Source of the DNA: Deltaproteobacteria bacterium
Lineage (GTDB): Bacteria > Desulfobacterota_B > Binatia > UBA9968
DNA: 13,567 bases
Assembly (NCBI GenBank): GCA_005879255.1
Contig: VBKY01000190.1
Coordinates: forward strand, 1 to 13,567
Reading direction: 5' to 3'
A program made the position numbers and the translations under genes. The first letter of the stretch is position 1. Each line of letters opens with the position of its first letter. The notes beneath the pieces were generated by a model. That model was given only the letters and a program-made list of their open reading frames with translations. It was not told the DNA's origin and searched no databases. Of this stretch, positions 1-5,135 are shown in pieces.

Positions 1-1
1 C

Positions 2-118
2 ATCGCGCATGCCATGGCGGAGCGGGCTCGCGCGTTGCTCGGCGACGCCGCGCCGGACGATCTGAGGCGCCAAAGGGGTCGAGGCGCCAAAGGGGTCAAG
101 TCCGCTTTTAGCTATTGA
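2..118 (+). CDS. 3' end of an unidentified protein gene (partial)
   Basis: Frame 2 is open from the window edge to a TGA at 116-118. The first 20 or so codons look coding: they are GC-rich and the translation, IAHAMAERARALLGDAAPDD, resembles an alpha-helical C-terminus. From about 64 onward the frame runs through a 17-bp tandem repeat and then the left inverted repeat of the RAYT element, so the last residues are probably encoded by inserted DNA that replaced the native stop. I do not recognise the family. The open frame may be real only up to about position 63. Confidence 0.35.
   Translation: MAHAMAERARALLGDAAPDDLRRQRGRGAKGVKSAFSY
64..97. repeat. 17-bp perfect tandem duplication at the left edge of the RAYT element
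   Basis: The 17-mer GAGGCGCCAAAGGGGTC occurs at 64-80 and again, immediately adjacent and identical, at 81-97. The second copy runs directly into the left inverted repeat (90-109), so the last 8 bases of each unit repeat the outer part of the element end. This could be a slippage or insertion footprint. Confidence 0.85.
90..109 (+). repeat. Left copy of the 20-bp inverted repeat bracketing the RAYT gene
   Basis: The sequence AAGGGGTCAAGTCCGCTTTT is the exact reverse complement of 1100-1119. Allowing mismatches, similarity continues inward by about 7 bases (AGCT here, AGCA on the other side). RAYT genes are commonly flanked by short inverted repeats or REP-like palindromes that the enzyme recognises, so this is the likely left end of the mobile unit. 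It begins 53 bases before the RAYT start codon. Confidence 0.8.
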
Positions 119-142
119 CAGGAGAGCAAATAGAAGCTCGGC

Positions 143-1186
143 ATGGCCAGACCGCTACGGATCGAATACCGCGGCGCGTACTATCACGTCATGAACCGTG
201 GCCAATCCCGCCGTAATATCTTCATCGAAGACAAAGGGCGGCAGACTTTTCTCGATCTGATCGCCGACATGGCCCGGCTCTGGAAGGTTGAGATCTATGC
301 CTATTGCCTGATGGATAACCACTACCATCTCCTGCTGTCGGTCCCGACGGGAGTCTTGTCGCGGCCGATGCGCCATCTCGATGGGATCTATACGCAGAAG
401 TTTAACCGGGTCCATCATCGTGATGGACCGCTGTTTCGCGGCCGGTATAAAGCGATCCTCATCGATGCGGAAGAGTATTTTCTATCGGTGGTCCGCTATA
501 TTCATAAAAACCCCCTGGGCGCCGGCATGGTCTCGGACATAGACCGGTACCGTTGGAGCAGCCATTGGGTGTATTTGAACAAAAAGCAATGCCCGCACTG
601 GTTTGATACGCGCTCGGTCATGTCACGGTTCGGTGGACTTAAAGAATATCAGAGATTCATGCATGAAGAGATCGAAGAAGAGGTTGAGGAGTTTTACCAG
701 GGCCCGTACCAGAAGCCGGTCTTGGGGAGCAAGGAATTCATCGGAAGAGTCAAACAAAGGCTCGGGGACAAGGCCCGCGTGGAAGAAGAGAAGCCGGAAT
801 CGAGGCGGCTCTTTAGCCCGTCTCTCGACGAGATCGTGGAGGCAACGGCACAGGGGTATGGAAAGGCGGTCGAAGAGCTGAAGCGGCGAAAGAGAGGTGG
901 GGAGAACGAGGCGCGCATGGTAGCGATTTATCTCGGCCGGCAATTGGGCGGACACAAGCACGAAGAGATCGGCAAAACGGTAGGACTAGGGAAAACGTCA
1001 TCGGTGAGCTCGGCCTATTTGCTGATGAAGGAGCGAGTAGCAAAAGAGAAAGACCTTCACCGAAGAGTTCGGAGGATTGAAGAAGCACTAGTAAAAGCAA
1101 AAAGCGGACTTGACCCCTTACAGCCACTAGCACTAGACACCACCAGCACTGCTCGAAGCCTTACAGCCAAGGCACTTACCAGATAA
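143..1186 (+). CDS. RAYT (REP-associated tyrosine transposase, Y1_Tnp/IS200-like) with DnaA-like C-terminal domain
   Basis: This 347-residue protein belongs to the Y1 HUH transposases that nick and join single-stranded DNA. The N-terminal block (YHVMNRG, residues 14-20) and the metal-binding HUH pair H60/H62 in DNHYHLLL are present. The helix EYFLSVVRYIHKNP (111-124) carries candidate catalytic tyrosines Y112 and Y119. Residues of about 227-317 resemble DnaA domain IV (ARMVAIYLGRQLGG then HEEIGKTVGLGK), but the box-contacting DHT of DnaA is replaced by KTSSV, so DnaA-box binding is doubtful. The domain probably still binds DNA. The ATG at 143 is preceded by only a weak GAAG. Codons for KSGLDPL near the C-terminus lie inside the right inverted repeat, and the last 22 or so residues are low-complexity and Ser/Thr/Ala/Leu-rich, read from DNA beyond the element. 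The catalytic region looks intact. Family assignment is firm; activity is inferred. Confidence 0.93.
   Translation: MARPLRIEYRGAYYHVMNRGQSRRNIFIEDKGRQTFLDLIADMARLWKVEIYAYCLMDNHYHLLLSVPTGVLSRPMRHLDGIYTQKFNRVHHRDGPLFRGRYKAILIDAEEYFLSVVRYIHKNPLGAGMVSDIDRYRWSSHWVYLNKKQCPHWFDTRSVMSRFGGLKEYQRFMHEEIEEEVEEFYQGPYQKPVLGSKEFIGRVKQRLGDKARVEEEKPESRRLFSPSLDEIVEATAQGYGKAVEELKRRKRGGENEARMVAIYLGRQLGGHKHEEIGKTVGLGKTSSVSSAYLLMKERVAKEKDLHRRVRRIEEALVKAKSGLDPLQPLALDTTSTARSLTAKALTR
1100..1119 (-). repeat. Right copy of the 20-bp inverted repeat, inside the RAYT coding sequence
   Basis: AAAAGCGGACTTGACCCCTT is the exact reverse complement of 90-109. It lies within the transposase frame and encodes part of the KSGLDPL stretch, so the element end and the protein C-terminus overlap. 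The bracketed unit is about 1.03 kb. Confidence 0.8.
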
Positions 1187-1260
1187 TTTTCTTATGCCCA
1201 TTAATTATGCGGCAAGGTTTTAGATACACTTTCACCTCTCGGCTCCGGCCGTTGTTCGAC

Positions 1261-1281
1261 TTATCCACAGACTTATCAACA
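1261..1281 (+). promoter_or_regulatory. Two DnaA-box-like nonamers in tandem
   Basis: TTATCCACA at 1261-1269 matches the DnaA box consensus TTATNCACA exactly. TTATCAACA at 1273-1281 differs at one position. Both face the same way and start 12 bases apart, in the non-coding stretch between the RAYT and HU genes. They could bind DnaA. With only two boxes, no AT-rich unwinding element recognised and no dnaA or dnaN nearby, I do not call this an origin. Confidence 0.45.
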
Positions 1282-1306
1282 GGCCCGGAAGCTTTCTCGA
1301 TTACTT

Positions 1307-1332
1307 GGGACCCAGGACTCAATCCTGGTCCC
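1307..1332. other. Hairpin downstream of the HU gene
   Basis: GGGACCCAGGA pairs with TCCTGGTCCC around a CTCAA loop, a 10-bp stem with one bulged C. It lies about 47 bases past the HU stop on the minus strand. No T-tract follows on either strand, so it is a weak intrinsic terminator at best, though it could mark or protect the 3' end of the HU transcript. Confidence 0.4.
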
Positions 1333-1378
1333 TGCCCGGCACACCTTTAAACGGATAAACGGAGTAACGAATTTTTTC

Positions 1379-1648
1379 TTACAACCCTTTCTTAAGAGAA
1401 GGGGCCGGCTTAAACGCGACAGTCCGGCTTGCCTTGATGTGAATGATAGCTCCGCTCTGGGGGTTCCTTCCCTCTCTGGCTTTTCGTCCGCGCACAGTGA
1501 AGGTACCGAATCCCGGAAACTGAAACCGTTTTTCTTTTTTAATCGATCGGCCAATGGTTTCAAATGTCGTATCCACCGCAAACTCTGCGGCTCTCTTGCT
1601 AAGCTGTCCTGCTTTAGCCACCTTCTCCACTAGATCGCCCTTCGTCAT
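1379..1648 (-). CDS. HU/IHF-family DNA-binding protein
   Basis: The 89-residue length matches HU (about 90). HU is a dimeric nucleoid protein that bends DNA and supports replication, repair and recombination. The N-terminal two-helix region (MTKGDLVEKVAKAG) is followed by the DNA-binding beta arm FPGFGTFTVRGRKAREGRNP (residues 44-63), which carries the family signature and the intercalating Pro63. The start ATG at 1648-1646 has a strong Shine-Dalgarno, AAGGAGG, ending about 9 bases upstream. The gene stands alone, facing away from the decayed region. The tail after the arm (KASRTVAFKPAPSLKKGL) is normal for HU. Sequence alone does not separate HU from IHF; no subunit symbol is assigned. Confidence 0.95.
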   Translation of the reverse strand: MTKGDLVEKVAKAGQLSKRAAEFAVDTTFETIGRSIKKEKRFQFPGFGTFTVRGRKAREGRNPQSGAIIHIKASRTVAFKPAPSLKKGL

Positions 1649-1892
1649 AACCCGCTACCTCCTTTTGTTTGTCAAAGTTAAGAGAAAAGCACTTCCGTTT
1701 TATTCCTGGAAAAAATAAACCTCCCGCACGCAGGATGATGTACAACCCCGCGAGCCAGCCATCTATCCAAGATCAGCAGCTTGTTCGAATAGGAAGGGTC
1801 TGTGAGTCTCCGAAACCTGCTTAGCTAAAAAGAGAATTGCTGTCAATGAAAAAAACCTCAACGAACAAAATTTTATGAAAAATTTAGTCCAG

Positions 1893-1979
1893 TTATTTTT
1901 TAAACTGAAAGAAGAAAGTTAAACCCAGCGCCACCGCATTAAAAATGCTCATCCGGTAATCTGCTGATTTCTTTGCCAT
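1893..1979 (-). pseudogene. C-terminal fragment of a second RuvC-like nuclease copy
   Basis: On the minus strand this short frame encodes ADYRMSIFNAVALG followed by a Phe-rich end and a stop at 1895-1893. It aligns without gaps to EDYRMSIFDAVALA at the C-terminus of the RuvC-like pseudogene lying about 440 bases upstream on the same strand. The two are clearly related but diverged. The Asp of FDAVAL, which corresponds to the last acidic active-site residue of RuvC-type nucleases, is Asn here, so the fragment would be inactive even if complete. An ATG at 1979 opens the frame but has no ribosome binding site, and an in-frame TGA at 1997-1995 precedes it, so I read this as a remnant and not a 28-residue gene. 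Confidence 0.6.
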
Positions 1980-2320
1980 TGGTGCGGCGATGAATCATAT
2001 TAGAAGAATATTGTAAGCATTTTTAGAAGACGCTAAGCAACCTTTAGCTACGAATGAATTCGTTGCACAACTTTTACTTTACGAACGGAAATGACTTTGA
2101 AAATTTACGTCGATCTTTTCAACAATCTCCATCGGTTCATCGCAGTATTGTAACAGGAGATGGCGTAGCAGAATTGGTCACTATAAGGCCAGCAGATGGG
2201 TTAGCAGACGATCACGCAACATTGCGAAGTGAAATGGCTTGTACAAAATCTCTGCGACTCCTGCATTAAGCGCAGGGTGGGTGTTGAGGTCGGTCCTTTA
2301 GAACCTTCATCGATGGCGTA
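1980..2320. other. Gene-free stretch between two RuvC-like remnants
   Basis: No frame here resembles a known family. The longest plus-strand frame (2054-2269, 71 codons) has no ribosome binding site and an unremarkable composition. The stretch lies between the two nuclease remnants and may be further eroded sequence of the upper copy, but I could not trace homology beyond its last 25 or so codons. Confidence 0.5.
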
Positions 2321-2321
2321 C

Positions 2322-2351
2322 GGGGCGCCGCTTATGCGCGCGCCCCTTTTT
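2322..2351 (+). terminator. Intrinsic terminator-like hairpin reading on the plus strand
   Basis: GGGGCGC at 2322-2328 pairs with GCGCCCC at 2339-2345, with an additional inner CGC/GCG pairing, and is followed at once by TTTTTT. This is a textbook factor-independent terminator for plus-strand transcription, yet no convincing plus-strand gene precedes it. The T-run is also the antisense of the Lys codons ending the RuvC-like pseudogene, so coincidence is possible. Confidence 0.5.
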
Positions 2352-2849
2352 TCTTTTGGAACTGGAAGAACGCAATTGCTAGCGCCACCGCGTCGAAGAT
2401 ACTCATCCTATAATCCTCGCTCATCCACGGTTTCCTGAATCGCGTTAGGCGCGGAGCAAGTTCCGGGAAGCGATTCGCGATAGCCATTGCAATTTCATAT
2501 TTTGTTCCGGCGCCGGACTCTGCGAAAGCCTGCTTCAGTTCTGCTCTCGAAACGCTTTTAACGCGCACTTTGCTTTGCGAGGTTAGAAATTTCATCGATG
2601 AGCTGGGCTACCCGACGGCAGCGACGCGAGCCTTTGCGGGCATAGTTTTCAAGAACCAAGATGCTCGGCTCATATTGCTCGATTAAGTCCGCGATGAGTT
2701 TTTAGTGATCGCTTATTCTTATCAGTCTTGGTTTCCTTTACGCCCCAATCGATCAAGCTTTCTCGCCCTTCAATCACCGCATAACCAAATCCTCGTGTCG
2801 AAGGGTCAATCGCAAGCACCCGGATCTCTCGGTTTGGTCGATAGTTCAT
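2332..2849 (-). pseudogene. RuvC-like RNase H-fold nuclease, broken by two frameshifts
   Basis: Three consecutive frames together encode one RuvC-sized protein of about 172 residues. Segment 1 (from ATG 2849) has IRVLAIDPSTRGFGYAVIEG, which mirrors the IDPGSR...GYGVI start of RuvC with the first catalytic Asp (D15). Segment 2 has the central acidic strand ILVLENY followed by a basic GSRRCRR stretch. Segment 3 (from 2595) has KYEIAMAIANRFPELAPR and SEDYRMSIFDAVALAIAF with the last acidic residues. One extra base is inferred near the A5 run complementary to 2699-2703 and another near 2566-2577. The known RuvC family resolves Holliday junctions; this divergent relative may act in mobile-element biology instead. 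The start overlaps the end of the XRE gene by 44 bases, so the two were translationally linked. All three acidic positions survive, suggesting recent decay. Confidence 0.75.
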
Positions 2850-3200
2850 GCTTTATGTCAGACTCAATTCCTGACCCGGAGGTAAACGCTTCTAAAATTT
2901 GAAGCTTTCGAGCCGCCATAGGTGAAGGCGTAGCTCGGCTTAATTTCCAGGTCAGGACCTGAGCCCGATTCAGAATCCTCTTCTCGACCTGTTGATAAAC
3001 TCCAGCAAAAAGTTCGCGCGCGGGAGCACGCCATACTAACTCGTAGGCGGGAACAGTTGCGAGAGTCGGCTTCCTTGCAAATCGCTCATACGCGAGACTT
3101 TCGTTCCGCTCTGGCAACCCAATAAAAAAGCCATCTCATCTTGCGATAGACTATTGCGTTTCCGACACGTTCGCAGATAATTTTGCAGCTTGTGCGACAT
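2806..3200 (-). pseudogene. XRE-family helix-turn-helix regulator, broken by one frameshift
   Basis: From ATG 3200 the first frame reads MSHKLQNYLRTCRKRNSLSQ followed by DEMAFLLGC and SGTKVSR, a Cro/C1-type HTH with the SQDEMAFLLG recognition unit. A single missing base near 3090 moves the continuation into the next frame, which gives YERFARKPTLATVPAYEL and the tail ARELFAGVYQQVEKRI, ending at 2806. Restoring one T gives SRYERFARKP, the expected link between HTH helices, for a total of about 131 residues. The gene overlaps the RuvC-like start by 44 bases. It was probably a self-regulating repressor of the pair: a dyad lies directly before its start (3205-3238). No clear ribosome binding site is seen. 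Confidence 0.75.
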
Positions 3201-3204
3201 AGAC

Positions 3205-3238
3205 GTGTAAGCTGTTGGCTTCTTTGGGCTGCTTACAC
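3205..3238. promoter_or_regulatory. 8-bp inverted repeat, possible operator of the XRE gene
   Basis: GTGTAAGC (3205-3212) and GCTTACAC (3231-3238) form a perfect inverted repeat with an 18-bp spacer, starting five bases upstream of the XRE start codon. This position and symmetry suit autorepression by an XRE dimer or tetramer. It could equally form a leader hairpin. Confidence 0.4.
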
Positions 3239-3279
3239 TTTCCAGGTTATGACCTTTGTAAGGTTCTCCAAGAATGGAA

Positions 3280-3305
3280 AACTTGCCGGAAGCGGCAAGT
3301 TTTTC
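3280..3305 (-). terminator. Bidirectional intrinsic terminator between DUF2934 and XRE genes
   Basis: ACTTGCCG and CGGCAAGT form a perfect 8-bp stem with a GAAG loop. A-rich sequence precedes it and TTTTT follows on the plus strand, with AAAA giving TTTT on the minus strand. It can stop transcription in both directions. On the minus strand it would end the DUF2934 transcript and shield the XRE/RuvC-like module from read-through. Confidence 0.65.
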
Positions 3306-3350
3306 AATGCCGACATTTAGCAGTTCAATTGAAGCGAACAAGTCATGAAT

Positions 3351-3375
3351 ACTTCATGAAAGATCTTCATGAAGT
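3351..3375. promoter_or_regulatory. 25-bp dyad with 10-bp arms
   Basis: ACTTCATGAA and TTCATGAAGT are perfect inverted arms around AGATC. A third TCATGA core lies at 3343-3348, 11 bases before the next. It looks like a regulator binding site and lies between the XRE and DUF2934 genes, about 150 bases before the XRE start. A transcript hairpin is an alternative. No bound factor can be named. Confidence 0.4.
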
Positions 3376-3516
3376 TGGTCAACGTTCCAAGGGAGAATGA
3401 CTTAACGGGGAAGCTGGGGTAACGACGAGTGAATTCTTCAGGGTGCCGATCGGGTCAATCTCGGGCAGATCCGATTGGCGAGGGGAAGATCTAAGGTCCC
3501 GTTGTAAAGACGGAAA

Positions 3517-3735
3517 CTACCGCTCCTGTTCAGCGGCCAGAATTTTTCTGCTCTTTCTTTTCTTGATAGCCTTGGGCTGTTTAGATTCGCCTTGCGGGCG
3601 CTCTTCTTCGAGCCAGATTGTCTCGGCTTTCAGCCAGTGCTTAACTTCGTATCCGTCCGGACACCCTTCCTCTTGCCAAAGCTTGTATGCAACTTGACGG
3701 ATCTCTTCGTCACGATTCATCTCCATACCTTGCAT
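3517..3735 (-). CDS. DUF2934-family small protein
   Basis: The 72-residue protein matches the DUF2934 pattern: DEEIRQVAYKLWQEEGCPDG then HWLKAETIWLEE (residues of about 9-44), a helix-turn-helix-like pair of amphipathic helices around a Gly-Cys-Pro turn. The function of the family is unknown; members are small cytoplasmic proteins frequent in Proteobacteria. The tail after residue 45 is lysine-rich and probably disordered (KQPKAIKKRKSRK). Three closely spaced ATGs (codons 1, 4 and 6) compete. GGGAG motifs lie 3 and about 10 bases before the first, so I keep the first. A good promoter lies at 3768-3796 and the gene appears monocistronic, ending before the hairpin at 3280-3305. It is one of the few intact genes in this decayed part. 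Confidence 0.85.
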   Translation of the reverse strand: MQGMEMNRDEEIRQVAYKLWQEEGCPDGYEVKHWLKAETIWLEEERPQGESKQPKAIKKRKSRKILAAEQER

Positions 3736-3767
3736 AGTCTCCCTTCTCCCTATTGGATTTAAAGCTA

Positions 3768-3796
3768 CTTATACAAGAATCGGTTTTTTCCGGCAA
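3768..3796 (-). promoter_or_regulatory. Sigma-70-type promoter for the DUF2934 gene
   Basis: Read on the minus strand: TTGCCG as -35 (3796-3791, 4 of 6), a 17-bp spacer, and TATAAG as -10 (3773-3768, 5 of 6). Transcription would start near 3761, giving a leader of about 26 bases before the ATG at 3735. Confidence 0.55.
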
Positions 3797-4170
3797 GAAA
3801 ATTTTTCAGCCAGCGAGTTTCCGCGAAAATACATCACGAAAGCATTCCGTGCACAGGCGCACTATTTCAGCGGCGAATTGGTTGGGGTCTATGGAGGGCA
3901 ACTTTCTTTAGCGATAGGAATCTGACAGGGATTTTATCTATTGTCTAGCATGTGGCGGATCGGATGTTAAACTTCTCACGGCCAAATTATTCAAAAGCAA
4001 CGAAAAGGCTGAAACCTTCTGGTAGAGCATGGGCTGATCGGCATCATACTTCCAACGGATATCAACTGTGGGGTTCCATAATCCCTTGATTCTTTTGGAT
4101 GCAGTCAACAGTGAGTCGCGTGAGAAATTCATACTCGTGCTCTCTAAACGGCAGAACACCGGTTTTCTTA
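3797..4170. other. Stretch without a supported gene
   Basis: A minus-strand frame at 3938-4159 (73 codons) has no family resemblance and no ribosome binding site. Another minus frame reads LPFREHEYEFLTRL near 4108-4157 before hitting a stop, which looks protein-like and could be a decayed gene. Nothing here can be named. Confidence 0.4.
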
Positions 4171-4177
4171 CGGGTGG

Positions 4178-4202
4178 AGTTTAAATCCACTCGCTCCGAC
4201 CA
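4178..4202 (+). other. tRNA 3'-end-like sequence ending in CCA
   Basis: TTTAAATCCACTCGCTCCGA plus CCA has the layout of a tRNA from the T-loop onward: T-loop, 3' T-stem CCACT, acceptor strand CGCTCCG, discriminator A, CCA. The 5' T-stem is out of register (GTGG is followed by two extra bases) and no matching CGGAGCG acceptor strand lies about 70 bases upstream. It is therefore not a functional tRNA gene. It may be a tRNA fragment of the kind left at integration sites, or chance. Confidence 0.3.
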
Positions 4203-4238
4203 TTTGTTACGCCAACCACAATCAAAAAAAATAGATCA

Positions 4239-4970
4239 CTACGCTGCGCACTGTCGAATCGCCTCAATCCGTTCCGTCCGAGTGGGGTGCGAATAGTGGT
4301 ATGCCGAATACCAGGGATGCGGTGTGAGATTGGAAAGATTCTTAATCGTCAAATTGACCAACGCTTCTTCCATCGGCTTGCTGTCCCGCAACGTGAGCGC
4401 GGCGAAACAGTCGGCCTCATATTCATGTTTACGCGATAAGAGATTGATCAGCGGGACAGTCCATGGGGTCGACATCAACTCCATCGCCATCGCCCGATAA
4501 TCACGAAACGGAGTCCGCCGCCGGGCGAGTTCCTCTGGCTTGATCTTTGGATACCGGCCCACCGTTCTGAGCACTTGCTCCGCCGTTAGCTTTTCAATCG
4601 CCTTCGCCGATGGCTGTTCGCGCAACGAGCCACCGCCCCCCAGGCTCTTGCTCAACTTGGCGACGAACTCGTCATTTGCCAACACCACTTGCGCTTTGAG
4701 CTTCTCCCACGGCGTGGCGTAGCCTTGACCGATTGCGTCTTGGAGAAATGCTCGGTACTTTCTCGACGAACCGCCGGTTTGCGCCAAAACTTCGTCGTAG
4801 TTCACCCATGGCTTCCGCCAGCTTACGCCCAGATAGCCTCTAAATGTGCTCCAGGGGTATCTTTCCAGCATTCGCCATTGCTCGGTAGCACTTTTCCCTT
4901 TGTGGGGATTGATCCTGATCGGGTTTAGATGAACATAGCGGCTCAGCTCGGCGAGGTAGCTTTCAGCGCT
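4239..4970 (-). pseudogene. Chimera: RAYT C-terminal region fused in frame to the C-terminus of an M48 (Ste24-type) peptidase
   Basis: One open frame runs from about 4982 to the stop at 4239; its only ATG is at 4871, with no clear ribosome binding site. Upstream of that ATG it already encodes AELSRYVHLNP, the catalytic helix of a RAYT. Residues 1-133 after the ATG continue as RAYT C-terminal sequence (YPWSTFRGYLG, WVNYDEVLA, and the helical block near TAEQVL). At about residue 134 (near 4472) the protein becomes the end of a Ste24-like CAAX protease: NLLSRKHEYEADCFAA, with E150 matching the third zinc ligand, then LSNLTPHPWYSAYHYSHP and RIEAIR. The RAYT HUH motif and the peptidase HExxH are both absent, so neither activity can remain. 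The likely origin is a RAYT insertion into an M48 gene followed by deletion. The upstream boundary near 4970 is where RAYT similarity fades. Confidence 0.75.
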
Positions 4971-5123
4971 ATTCTCAATCTTTTATCCTCCATTCTCGGC
5001 CCTTGGTTCTTCCGCGCTTAGCTCTTTGCCCCGTGCACTTTGCCCTTCTGTCGTTTGCCTTAAGCCCGCCGCATTGCGTAAGATCCGCCGCATATATTTC
5101 TGGTCGGATATATCAGAGTGTTT

Positions 5124-5129
5124 AGGAGG
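5124..5129 (+). promoter_or_regulatory. Ribosome binding site fixing a GTG start
   Basis: A perfect AGGAGG stands six bases before GTG at 5136. An earlier in-frame GTG at 5118 overlaps this site and would add FRRRS before the signal peptide, so 5136 is preferred. Confidence 0.8.
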
Positions 5130-5135
5130 CGATCT

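Noticed and set aside
1187..1378. Replication origin
   Set aside because: Only two DnaA-box-like sites, no iteron array or AT-rich unwinding region recognised, and no dnaA, dnaN or rep gene nearby.
2054..2269. 71-codon plus-strand gene
   Set aside because: No ribosome binding site, no family resemblance, and it sits between two minus-strand remnants; kept only as a possible transcript region before the terminator.
3938..4159. 73-codon minus-strand gene or AbiEii-like nucleotidyltransferase tail
   Set aside because: A vague resemblance in an alternate frame (REHEYEFLTRL) is too short, and no second motif supports it.
4130..4202. Complete tRNA gene
   Set aside because: Only the T-loop-to-CCA part fits. 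The 5' acceptor strand, a paired anticodon stem and a registered T-stem are missing.
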